This document shows positions 1 to 12,300 of a stretch of DNA of 64,000 nt, in pieces. Position 1 is the first letter of the stretch. Every line of letters starts with the position of its first letter. Below the pieces are notes generated by a model. That model was not told where the DNA came from. It saw only the letters and a list, made by a program, of their open reading frames with translations, and made no database searches. The DNA comes from Nematostella vectensis (Eukaryota; Cnidaria; Anthozoa; Actiniaria; Edwardsiidae). The stretch spans positions 3,892,001 to 3,956,000 of the forward strand of contig NC_064034.1 of the NCBI RefSeq assembly GCF_932526225.1, read 5' to 3'. The position numbers and the translations under genes were made by a program.

Positions 1-81
1 TATGGTCAACAAAACAAACTAGGTGTTTCTTCCTGTCAACTAAGTAAGAATCTCTGAACAAAAAAAGATGAAATCAGCGTG

Positions 82-87
82 TTTATT
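82..87 (-). promoter_or_regulatory. Polyadenylation signal of the NIPA-like gene
   Basis: On the minus strand this reads AATAAA, about 67 bp after the stop codon of the NIPA-like gene at 154-156. The position fits a short 3' UTR. The call rests on the hexamer and its place only. Confidence 0.5.
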
Positions 88-153
88 GGATGTTTCTTTG
101 AGGATGTGACTGGTAATTTAGAGTGAATTGCCTGTTAAATAGCATGTATTATT

Positions 154-3100
154 CTAATAGATTCTTTTGTATTTTACCAGTTCACAAGTAAACTGGTGTG
201 ATTTGCACTTTAAAATACTAGGCTTTGACCATTTCCATTTGCATGTACTGTCTAGTGTTCTGGCTGTCACATGTTTCCATACAACTCTCAGTGCATCACC
301 TTGAAGTGAGCATGCGAAGCTTGGGGTCAAGAGCAGCATGAACGTATGGAAATGTTGTTTTATTCTAAATCCTAGGGGTTGGGTGTCATGCCCAGGGATG
401 TACGCACCTGGAAAAAGTTCGGCATTGGTAAGCAGCATCTGGCCCTCTGACTGTGCCAACTTACGGTCAGAGGTGATGTAATACACTCCAATAAATGACA
501 AAACACACCTTTAACACAACAAAAAGTGTGAAAACATGACATTGAAGTAAAGATGAGTTATGAAGTTATGATTGCAATTAAAGAGTTTTTAATATGATTA
601 TTGAAATTCTTTAATAACAAGTTTTTTATCCAGGCTTGTTGTTAGTACATAAAGTGAGTCTATAGTAGCCTCTTAATTGGTAACATCATATTGGAACTGG
701 TTATCCATGCAATAGTCTAGGGCTAGGTTAGCAAACAATTGTTTTTAAATCATACATTTAACTATTCTTACAACCTTTGTACTTCAAGACAGAATGCAAT
801 GCAGCTCACTCACCCGAACAAAAACATAAATATCTCCAGGAATGTAAGCCCATAAAATTCTCTATATAAAACAATACCTGTGGAGGCACACAATGTACAC
901 AGTATAAGTAGAGCAAAGTGAATTGTGCATCTCCAATGGTGGGGGTTTAGTGAAAAAGAGAGGAGGGGAATGCCCCCAGGGGGTGAGGAGAAACACAGTT
1001 ATGCTATCCTACATATGACTGGTATTTCTTTCAAAATTCTTTTGTTACGGACAGGGAATATCAATGTGCTTGCTTACCCTAAGGGGTACAAACAAACCTT
1101 TGTAAAGGACCCCTAGTACCACCCCACTTATATTCTAAAAAATCTGTTATTTTCAACCATCCTTTGGTTCATTTTACTTATCAATGTTGTTAAAGAAATT
1201 AATAAAAAAGTTTAAAAGTGAGCTTTGTGTTAACACTTTCAGCCTGAGCACATAGAAACTGACATGATTCATATATATACACTTACCACTAATAATTGCA
1301 CTTATTGTGAAGAGAACAAAATTTGTAGGCACAACGACAGTTGCATCAAAGGACTTCATAGCTCTGTTTAAAAATCTGAACAATAGCAAACAGGCCTGAT
1401 TAGACTAATCAGTGAATAAAAGGATGTGTCAAAATGTTTATCTTACACCCTAGAAATATAATCTGTCTCAATTTTTCATGTTGTGAGCTACAGACACTAG
1501 CAATTATCACAGCTTATTTTATGGCAGCTTAAAATTATTAACCACTTGCCTGGTTTTCTTTCTAAAATCTTATGTACTAGAATTCTTATTTATTATGACA
1601 CCTTACATCAATATCTCAGATTTTAACAATCTCTATCTTGAAAAAAGCCTAACGATATAATGCATATCGAAGATAACTCAACTTACTTGACTTGCGCTAT
1701 GGCAGTAGTGACCATTACGATAAGCATGATGTAGAGTAGCGGATATCCAAGTTGGTTATCACCACCAAGAGTGATGTTGATCATGGATGACACAGCTTTA
1801 GCAGATATCACGGTTAGAGAACCTTTAATATACATAAGGGAAATATTAACATGTGCTCAAATACAAGACATGTTGATCATGGTTGACACAGCTTTAGCAG
1901 ATATCACCGTTAAACCTTTAATATTCAAGGCATATATTAACTGTTTATACAAAACATTAGACATGTTTGCTCAGTTATCACCCAAATTAATATTATGTAT
2001 GATTCTTACCTAAAAGAGCCACCAGCAATAGAAACACAACCACGTTCTCCAGGTTATATCTCATTTGAACATACAGTAGTACACAGAAGGCCACTATTTC
2101 AACTCCCTGGTGAATGATAAAAAGGTGTTTGATACTTGATGTGTTGTGTTGTTACTTACACAGTAAAATGGCTACAAACACAATTACTAATACTAACCAA
2201 ATAGAAAAGAAATGGCCACTGTTTCATATAAAATGCAAGCTCTTGCCCTGTTAGCTCAGCATAGTCCTAAGAAAGGAAAGCTTTGTCAGCTATTGTGAAA
2301 CTACTTCCATTAGAATATTTACCAGACTAAGTAATTTCGTTGTAAATATCTGGTACATTTAAACCAAAAGGTGAATTGTAATGAAATGGGTATCATTCTC
2401 ACTTTAGTTGAAAAAGTTATAAGCAGAAATGCACCAACAATGGCCAGAAGAACACCTAAAAAGACAATAAACCATCATAATAAATAATTATAATATACAG
2501 TAATAACATGAAAATAATAATAATAAAAATAATATCACCAACAACAATACTTTTATAACATACCAAAGGTCATTAAAAATTAATGTCATCAAAATGTAAA
2601 ACAACACCATATTGAGGTCATAAACCTCACCATGTCGAGGTCAATCATAATTTAATTATCAAACATTAAATAGCAATTGTATCTACAGTTACATCTATTT
2701 CAATTAAGGTCCAGGAAAAGCAATAGAAAATTATGAATCGCTATAACCCACCTAATTAGATAAAACCCATCTTGTATCTATGCAGCTACTGTGTTAAGTA
2801 TCTAGCAAGGCCCAAGGCTATACAATTATCATAACTTTTATATTCACTTTGGATAAGATTGCTGTTCTAGAAGCATCATTTATTTACCCTGGCAACCATT
2901 GTCAAAGCTGTTATCATATTTACTGTTATCATATTTATATTACTCTTACATTAGGGCATCCCCTAAAAATCAATACATTGACAAATGCCTACCAAAAACG
3001 TCTTGATATCGAATTTTCTCCTTTAAGAAGATAACAGCAATTACAGCATTTGCTGAAACAAACAATCAGATCATAAAAAGCTGTTAAAAAGTGTAACAAA

Positions 3101-5705
3101 TGTTACTTAAAAATGAAAACAAGTATCAAACAGCATACCGATCACAGTTGTAGTCCCAAGAGGGGCGACAAGGGATGCTGGTGCAAAACCATAAGCAGAG
3201 AAATTGCCAACCTCCCCTAGAACCATGAGAATTAGGCCACACCTGGAGAAGGATACCAGACACAGGATATTCAAAATCACAGAACCACACCCTTTTAAAA
3301 ATTCTGCTACACCTAATCAACAGTTCTGAAATAAAGTGCTTAATTGAATGATAATGAAGTTCTGACTTACCACCACACTTTACTCTTTAAATAATGGGTT
3401 TCATTGTTTGATTTTTCTTGTTGGATGTGGGAGTATTTCTGTATAAAAATGAGAATACTTATGTCTAACAAAGACAAAAATAGATTTGGAGAAAAAATTA
3501 AGCAATCAACATAGCCACTAGAAGTCATTGTTACAGTACCTGGATATTCATGGAAACACTGATCAGCAAGTTTCCACATATTGCCAGGGCAGATCCAACA
3601 AATATATTCTACCAAGAACAAAATAATGGTAAAGACATAAGCATGGGGAGATGATTGAAAAGGCCCCTCTTTTTTTGAGCCTGTATCAAGAACATAGGTC
3701 ATGCTCCACTCAGACTAAAATGCATGGGAGCTGAATTCATGTGTGGACCTCCCACCTTGTCTGGAGAATTTCCCCTTCCCTATAATTTTTAAAACGATCC
3801 TGGATATTTCCCGATTAGTGACCAGAAAGTGAGACCTACGTAGGTATCCTACAAACACAACAATCTTGCAGTATTTATTTAACATTTTATTTAACATTCC
3901 ACATGATTAAAGACTTAAACTTTGCATGTGTTTAACTCTCTCTGGGTCAAGTTGATGCCAAATTAGAATTTAATTGATGTGCATGCACCATGTTACCACT
4001 AGTCTGTCATTTTACAAAAGTTACATGACATGCTAGTTACATCATACTAACGACCTAAGCACCTATCCAGCCGTTAGCGGGGGTAGAGAGTTTAGTAAGA
4101 CTGCAATGCGACATCCACTGGAAATAGAGCCTAGGATATGCTCATCACAGCCAGAGGACCTAAGGTATACTCTTTCCCCCTTTCCTCACCCACCCCTGCC
4201 AACAGAAAAACATGGGAGCTAAAATCTGTGATTGGACCTTCTAACTTGTGTTTATATTTTTTTTCACCCTTCCCCCATTTTTTTAAAAGATAATGGGTAT
4301 GCCTTGATAAGTGAGTCCAGTTCACCTTTAGTACCTAGACACCAGATATTTCTAATTATGTCCTTATCATGAGATTTCACCAAGATTATCATCATACTAG
4401 AAACACTTTTTAAAGGTTTATTATTTTGGCAGATTGCATATTATCACAGCATAATGAGAATGAAATCCTCTTTGCATGACATAGCATCTCCATTTATCAG
4501 AACCAGCATATTTATAATTTCCAATTTCATATCATTAATCAATGTCAGTATTTCTTGAGCAGGGTTTTATCATTGGTTCTTTTAAGGAAAAGCCCAATCA
4601 GAATTAATTACTAACAAAAAAACAATAAATTTTTTACTTGACAAGATTTAAAAGAAGTGTCCACAGTTATGAATAATTGCAACACTTATTGGAAGGGTTA
4701 TAAGTAGATATATTCCCTTGAAACCTCATTACTTTTAGTATTGCATTTGTTGACAAATGGACAAATGAAAAAGAAACAGTAAATAATATTCTATGTAATA
4801 TAATATCCTCCACTACTTCATTTCACCTGTTATGAATCTCTGTGACATAATACAATTTGGGTTACATTTTTTGTAAAGAAATTGTACCATAAATCTTTAA
4901 CAAACAATTAGTGATTTCCTTAGGCAAATAAATCTTTCACGGGAACCAAGGATAAACAGTTCTTCGGTACCATTGAAATTGGGTATTTAGAACGCACATC
5001 TTTTTGAAAAGTATAACCACTCAACAGATATCCAAAACACCTAGCTTCAATAATCAGAATAGTTATAATAAACTCAACGTGACAATGAAAGTTTCCAATG
5101 ACAACGATTAAGTTTGATTATGAAGGGTTCGAAAACAATTTTTTTAAACTCCGATCTGTGATGGAAAATAGCAACATTAAAGTTGTTTTTATTTCCTGTA
5201 GAGTAAGATTATAGTTAAAGCATAAAACACATGTATCAAACATAAGAAAAACAGAATTCGTATGTATGAGTTGTAAGCGTCCCCTGAAAATCTCGAACTT
5301 CAACTTGATGCTGATGCTTAAGGAAATATCGTTATTTTTTCGCAAAAATGAGTAGCATTCAAAACGGATCTTGCGAGTTTTGTCCCTTAAATAAATTATT
5401 GAGAAAAGAGGTTTATATTTGAAGAGTGGACGATAATAACTGCAGCTCACAACGCTTTTGTCAGCCTTTGATCCACCTTATAGAGCTAAGCACAGCAAGC
5501 TTTGACACACACTCTAAACTCATTCTCAGAATTTCCCGAAATTATCAGTGCGTATTATGCGACAAAATTCTCTCAAATCGTGTTAAATGTTTGACTACAG
5601 GATTCAATGTTTACAGCAGTATTGGAGATCTGCGGTAAAACTAACTGGAGATCTACACTTTACCTTCGAGGAAACTGCGCCGCCGCTCCCGACATCGTCC
5701 GCCAT
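154..5705 (-). CDS. NIPA/DUF803-family multi-pass membrane transporter (NIPAL-like, probable Mg2+ transporter), 12 exons
   Basis: Exons (minus strand, gene order): 5664-5705, 3540-3608, 3371-3438, 3139-3242, 2993-3052, 2403-2455, 2198-2266, 2010-2106, 1687-1822, 1287-1375, 814-877, 154-508. Every junction has GT-AG ends and phases agree throughout, giving 1,206 nt and a 401-aa protein, the usual NIPAL size. The first codon lies in ACAATGGCGGAC and encodes MADDVGSGG. Family signatures seen: GNLLISVSMNIQKYSH (TM1), LGEVGNFSAYGFAPASLVAPLG (split here as LGEVGNFSAYGFAP + ASLVAPLG), FLKEKIR, TVISAKAVSSMI, FLNRAMKSFDATVVVPTNFV, ISAIISGIVLYREF and FGCVLSFIGVYYITS, all in the order expected of NIPA proteins with about nine membrane segments. 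NIPA proteins move Mg2+ across plasma or endosomal membranes; this role is taken from the family. The hydrophilic tail in exon 12 has no recognised match and could be shortened by a further intron. Confidence 0.88.
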
Positions 5706-8700
5706 TGTAGAACTCGTAAAACTTCAAAAGCTCGCTATTCCTTAAACCATATTTAAAGCAGCGAAAGCGAGAGTTTGGGCCGTTGGCGCATTTTACACCT
5801 GTCCCAGCTATCACCTTTGCCGAAAGACGATTTAATAATGGAATATTCTTGTTTCTGTGTGAGATTTTTCGAGATCAAGCAAGCTGCAAAATTTCCTCAT
5901 TTGCAAATCAATGTTATAGCACCCAGTCTCCTAGAGCACTCGGCGACTATTTACTTTTTGTGGGGGCAGGGGGGGGGGACAATTGTTACCAAGATTTGGC
6001 GGGAACAACTCAAAAGAATCAAATTTCAGATATTTCAACATGAAAAATTCTGGTACAAGAAAAAAAATCCTGATATAGATATGTTGAAAAGTGTCGGGAC
6101 CAGTTTAGATGCACAGAAGGTGTTACAACATGTCATGAACGAAAATTATAATATTATCATGAAGATTATCTTTATTATATGCCAACAACCACTTGTGGAA
6201 TGGCGCACGCTGATTGGCTGTTGAGCGGCCCGGATCCTGCTGTAACGACCGCGGTCGTTACAAAAAAATTTCCGGACCGACGACTCACTCTAAAAAAAAA
6301 AAAAATTTCTACACTGTAATAGCAATTTTTCGTTGCTTTTCTGCAACGATAATATTTAAAAATATTTATATTTAGACAGTGAGTTTTATTACGTAAGCTT
6401 ACTTATCTTATTTATGATTTTTTTCCTCAATATAACTTCGAACTTTGTTTACCTTGAAAACTACAGTTTCACTGTAGTTTTGCTGATGTTCGTGAAGATT
6501 TTGTTCGCAATGACCATTTAGTGAAATCCAGTTCGTATTTCCACACAATGTGTAATCATCCACAATGCAAAATCCTAATTAAGACATCCTCTGAATTTTT
6601 ACCAACAATTTTGTGAAATATTTATTTAGTCACAATAGATTGTCCACTCGAATGGATCGTAGAGAGATGTTTTACTTCATCACTAGAATTCTCCACAGAC
6701 AGTAAGATATATTCACTAAAATACTTCTCTTGAATGAAGATACATTGGCAGGTAAATTCCTCGAGTGATTTGCCTTTATTCCCCGTATAAAAGAGACGAT
6801 TTGCTACCTTTAAAAATCGCAAATAAAATTTCAGCAAACTTGAAATTGTCGCGCGCGTTGCAATTATTATGGCGGGAAATTGTCACAGGGAGTTTGAAAA
6901 ATCGAGAATAAGATTTTCCGTGAAAAACAAATAATCTAAATGAAACATAAAAGAAATGATGTTTTCATGTAAAGGTCGGCATAAAAAGCAATTTTCGATG
7001 GTTCATTTCAAAAATCGACTCGTTATTTCGAGCTTTTGAGTTGAGCACTCATGGCTTGTAAAATGCCCTTTTTCCTTAACAGTTACTGTATTTATTTTTT
7101 CCAGGGGTTTGGAAATTCCAGAGGGGTGGGGGTCATACCTCGACCCCCTCAATATGGATATGGTATGGATATTTTCTTGAACTACACAATCCAGAAAGGG
7201 TTCCTTCTTCCACTTCAGCAGCATAAGTTTTCCAAATATTATTTTAAAAAGCCATATAATAAATAAATTATTAATCTCGCCCTCGGCTAATAAGTAGTAT
7301 TTAAAATTTGAAAGAACAGCGGTCTTTTTTTCCTGATTTTTGTATTTTTAAATAGTAGCTTAAAAGTAGCTAATGATAGGTGAAGAATGAAATAGCAGAA
7401 AAATTCACCAAGACAAGACGTTTGGCTAGGCTACTGGATAATTCTTCCTTCGCATGTCTACTGTGCAACGTTCACATCCTCTTCCTCGCCAATATTGCAA
7501 CTCAGGAATACAAGACTCTTGAACAGTACCCCAGTTACGCTAAATAAAATCGACAAAGGAGTTTCTGTTAACTTGATATTTTTTAACAGCATGTACACAA
7601 CCATTGGCTTGTTCTAGGATTTTATAAATACAATGGTAGTAAGGTTATAAATAAAAGAGGTTTCAGTGAGGTTTGGTTTACTCTCGCTCGTAGGAGAGTT
7701 AATCTCTAGGTCATATCCTCCGTTCGATCAAAAAAGAGGGGGGCCTTTTCTTATTAAAGGGTCGTCAAATATTTTTTTTTTCCGTATGATATGCGATGTA
7801 TATGACTTGTGCGTTCCCTCCTACCCCATCCCCCTCCCCCCCCTCCTCCCCCCCATCCGTGGAAAATACTGGCTTCCCGCCTGGCCTGGGAGGTCTGGGA
7901 AATTGTATAGTCTACCATCGCCCCTTCCCTCGTTGTCGCTTTATCCCTTCTCATGCAAAGTTTCTCTGACTCTTACAGTCCTTCATTTGACTTGAATGAT
8001 ACATTAGCTTACTCGTTATGATTTGCCTAGTATCCCGCTATAATGAGGTCCAATAATCAGATCTAGACGTCCATAAAGCACCCAGGCTATCAGGAGACTA
8101 GAGGAGGGATGGCACCTCGAGAAATATACAGTATAGAATAATTGCTTCCTCACCGCTTCGCCCATTCCTGCTTACGTGTTCGGTTTGCCAGACTTGGTAG
8201 TAAATGACGAATACAGATAATATACATTATAAAAGTTCTTTGATTTGAAGTTTGAAAAAGTTTGACTTGGTAGCTAAATAATATTGCAGTTGCTTCCATG
8301 TTAACTCTTCAACTTTGTGTTTTGGTTATTCTTTCTGGAGAAAACTTAATCTCACGAATCCCTGTGCGCACACTCAATTATAACACCATTCGCCGGAGTC
8401 GCAGTTTAAGCCTTGTCCTCCTAGCTTGGTACGCGCTCCATGGGCGGAGCTTTTTGTGGACTCTTTTTCCGTAACGAAGCCATTCATTCACAAATGCAGC
8501 GTACCTTGAAAGATAATAAAATCACAGGATTAAGTGATAAACTTTTAATATAAGCGTGGGATTATTTGGGGTAGACTTGCAATTTCGAAGATAATACACC
8601 AGGGAAAACTATAGCCCTATTTATCCAGAAAATAACAAGAGCGCTATAAATTAAACATTAAAAGGCAATGTGCGAAAGTTGTCCACGTTTACCGTAGTAT

Positions 8701-9257
8701 TGTTTTTTTCTCTTTTTTTTTCTTCTTTTTACATGAATGAAAATTATTTGAAAAAAGTAATTGTGAAAGTAATTGTCAAATGAAAAGTAATGGTCACAGC
8801 CAACATTTTGGAAAAATGCGATGTTCAAAACAATATTTACTTTAAGCCAATACCTGGTTTCTTCAGGTTACAAGCATTGAGTCGACATTTTCTTTTAAAA
8901 GTCCTCATCATAATCAATTGTTGACGCCCGTTGGTTTTCTTTCTACATCTTTTCTAAATTACCAGAAGCTAAATAACATATGTTTGAGCAAGATTTCTTT
9001 AACTCAGCAATATTGATTCGTTTGAGATTGTTCAATAGAGCTCCATCCTATGATTCGGTTACGCTTCCTCCTGAGAATAAGGGCTGTAGAGCGCAATGTG
9101 ATGGCGATGGAATAAAAATAGCAAAGTTTAAAAAGAATCAATAAGCTTTTCATACCCAAAACGGTATTTATAAATTTTGTCCGTATTTTTTTTCTGCTGT
9201 ATCCTTGGTTTGTGCAGGGTCGTGACTGAATGGTTTAACATCAAAACGCCTATTCAG
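5706..9257. other. Intergenic region without a recognised gene
   Basis: I see no convincing exon here on either strand. Open frames such as 5775-6224 (+) lack splice logic and a recognisable product. Contents: a G-rich run near 5966-5979, a 22-bp palindrome at 6241-6262, small hairpins at 6330-6347 and about 6459-6482, and a C-rich tract at about 7820-7855. A T-rich tract lies around 8700-8730. A weak alternative last exon for the lipase gene may sit at 9059-9083. Confidence 0.5.
6241..6262. repeat. Perfect 22-bp palindrome
   Basis: TGTAACGACCG is followed directly by its exact reverse complement CGGTCGTTACA, with no spacer. It lies just after a GATTGGCTG (inverted CCAAT-like) motif in otherwise AT-rich intergenic DNA. 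It could be a dimer binding site or the trace of a transposon junction. Confidence 0.8.
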
Positions 9258-9263
9258 TTTATT
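9258..9263 (-). promoter_or_regulatory. Polyadenylation signal of the lipase gene
   Basis: This reads AATAAA on the minus strand, about 50 bp beyond the TGA at 9312-9314. It supports ending the lipase reading frame at that TGA rather than splicing on. Confidence 0.45.
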
Positions 9264-9311
9264 ATGTCATTAGCAGTCTCCTCTACTGACTAGGCTTGCG
9301 TAGTGATATAT

Positions 9312-12300
9312 TCACCTTTCATTACTCCAAGCCGCCTTGACGACAACTCTGTCCAGTCCCCACGACTGAAATACCCCATGATGCCACACGGTCAGCTTAG
9401 TGAGTTTGCCAAGATCACGTGGCGTGGTCAGCAGGTATGTCTTCTCGGTGCATCCTGGGAGATACCTTAAAATAAAATAAAAAACTATACCAAAGTAATT
9501 TCGCATCATCTACCCACCCCCTCCAACTGTTACACTCCAACATTATAGTTCCTTCTTACCCCTTCCCTCTAAGGGGAACACTTCACACCCATGTAGCCCC
9601 AACCCTTTCCCTTCCAATATTGCATGTCCACATGATATATGAGCTTACTTCATCTCCTTGGTTACATCAGATATTCCTCTTGTTCCCTTGAGCTGAATGA
9701 ACACCGGGCCATACAGACCGGCGTACCACGAGTTAATCATGCGCAATGAAATCTGATAATGGTACTCTATAAATAATAATAACACAAAATAAATTAGAAT
9801 CTGCTTTGAGGTTGACCTTTGAGTACTCCTATGAATAAGCTGAGCACCGTGAGGCATCTCATTATCTATTATCGCACTTTAACAGGCCCGTACCCAGGAT
9901 TTTTCTTGAGGGGGGAAATCCGAAAAAGTGGACCTAATTTTTCTCCGGGGTGCGGGGGAGAGTGAGTTCTCTGATAAAAATCTGACCATCCCCGAAAAAA
10001 CAAAAAGGGATGTTTTATGCCTTTGCAGTATCTCCACGGGACGTTTATTGTCGGATTTGACTACATACCAGAGTTATCTAGCTTATGCTTTATAGTTTTT
10101 TCTACAAAAAGCACGTCTATTGAGAATAGAAAGTGGACCTTCGGCCGTTGTGGCCCCCCTGGGTACGGGGCTGCTTCAATGTACTGACGGAAGCAAAACG
10201 ACAGTAGGTCATTCACTATACGTTCGCTCGTTCACTATAGTGTCGATTACTATAGTGAACCATGCATGAAGGATCTACGTAAACTACCGCAAAGACCGCT
10301 GTACCTATGTAACATATTCAGTGACAGTGCTCACACATTAACTCACACGTATTGATGTAAAACGCGAGAAACAGTCCGTATCTAGCGTAAGATACTTACG
10401 GCGATATGGCGCGGTGTCAGTCGTCCTGAAGTAAAAGCTCCCTGACAGGGTGTTATTCTTGGTGTCTAACCTGAATCCCATCGTGGGACATTTCCCATCA
10501 CACTTAAGACAGTTACCGCTGTTAAAGTCGTCTTCGCTGCGACATGGGTACGAGTAGAGAGGGGTTTTTGTGTATAAGGAAGTGGTGAACAAAGCTGGCG
10601 CTCTTTTGTGGCCACAGAACAAATAGCTGGAGAAACCTTGAACGCAATTATACATGAGCTAAATACAACGCGCTAAAAACATAGTGGGATTCCCCATTAA
10701 AAGGGCCAGGATATTAGAACAGCAAACGAAAACATAACAATGCCCTTACTTCTAAATCCAACTAGATGGCAGGATGATATTGTTGATGTTATAATTATGA
10801 TAAACGACGACGACGATAATGATCATAATGATAATGATGACGACGACGGATGAAAATAATGATGATGTTAACAACGACGATGGTGTTAGTTTATGTTCTT
10901 GGTGATGCTTGTGATAACACTTGGGCTATATTATAATTGCTGTTGTTGTAGGGTGCTAGGGTGTAGGGTGTAGGGTGCTAACCTCTGAAAAAGTTGTCAC
11001 ATCCTGGCTGCTTTTTCCCGCCATTCGGATAGAAATCCGCGTGGCCTATGGTGCTGGTGATACCGTAATCCGCGCTAGTATGGATGACGTCAACGAACAG
11101 TGCGTCACTCGTGTCCAGTCTCACGTCCTCGTGGTGTTTGTGGAACCACATAGCGGCGGGGTCCAGCGCTGAAAGAAAGATCTTCACTAAGCGAAGCATT
11201 AATATTCTGAGCCCTGTGTTATCGAGCAAAAACGAGTTGTGAGCCAAACACCTAGTCCAGAGTAGTGAGAGACCACAGCACTTGTTGTTGTGATTGCGTT
11301 TGCACAGGTGTTTCAGTACGAACCATCATTAAACATTCAAGAAAGGGAGTAACAAAACAAAAGGCAAATAAAGATTATTATACAACGCCTTCCTTTGCTT
11401 CTGTAGAATGCGCCCCCGTGTACCCTTCTTATTTCTTTTATTGTCATGTACAAACTTATCTTGCGTTTCGAAAGTGCGTTTTATTTACCTGTAATGCGAT
11501 CTATCATACGGCCACGCTTCTTCATCCTTCTGCCTACGTACCCTGCCACGTGGGCCCCGAAACTGAACCCAATCACGTGAACATACGCTAGCTTCCGCCC
11601 AGACCTTTCCTCAAGGATTTGCAGTAGGCGTGCGGTTTGGGCACCCACCAGCCTCGTATTGGCGACGGCGCGCGTGAATGGGAACCAGGCCCCCCGCATC
11701 CAGTCGACGATTATCACGTTGAAGTCACCTTCCCATAGTAGTTCGTTTTTCATTGGGAAGCCCCACCAGTTAACCTCATGGCGGATGCTTGTTAGCGCTA
11801 CGAACATCGTGGACGTTAATTGAGAACCAGCCGAAAACTTTTGGGCGTAGTTTTATTACATGCACAAACACGAAACGCACGCCAAAATGTACGAAAACAT
11901 AAATAACTTTATCAATGTGTCAATAATGTATTTAGCTTTTGATACCTAATTCTGGACAGTCCTAAATATGTAGCGGAACCACGTAGCATACGTGGTTCCG
12001 CTATAAAAGGGAAAGGTCCTCCCACCCCCGGGCTCGAATTTGCAATAATAATCAGAACACTGCAACGCTAGCAGTCACAAATTATAGGCCTCCTGTAAAA
12101 TTGCTTATCTTTGAGCCTCAGTCGGCTGGAATAAAACTATTTTTGCACAGGTAACAAGACAGTTATTTTAAGAGATTGTTAAATTAGTTATTTGCTGTCC
12201 ACTCACGTTTTCGGTGAAAAATTTCTAATTTTGTGCTACCATAATCTAGCGCACCTGCATAAATTATTCTCGCGCTGTGAAAAAAAATGCTCGTATTTTA

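Noticed and set aside
5775-6224. A 149-codon plus-strand open frame
   Set aside because: No recognisable domain, it crosses a G homopolymer tract, and no splice partners are seen.
9059-9083. A possible extra last exon for the lipase gene
   Set aside because: Donor GAAAG/GTGAAT at 9316 and an acceptor at 9084 would join in phase and end after 8 codons. However, a stop and a polyadenylation signal already follow the preceding exon, and the PLAT domain gains nothing recognisable.
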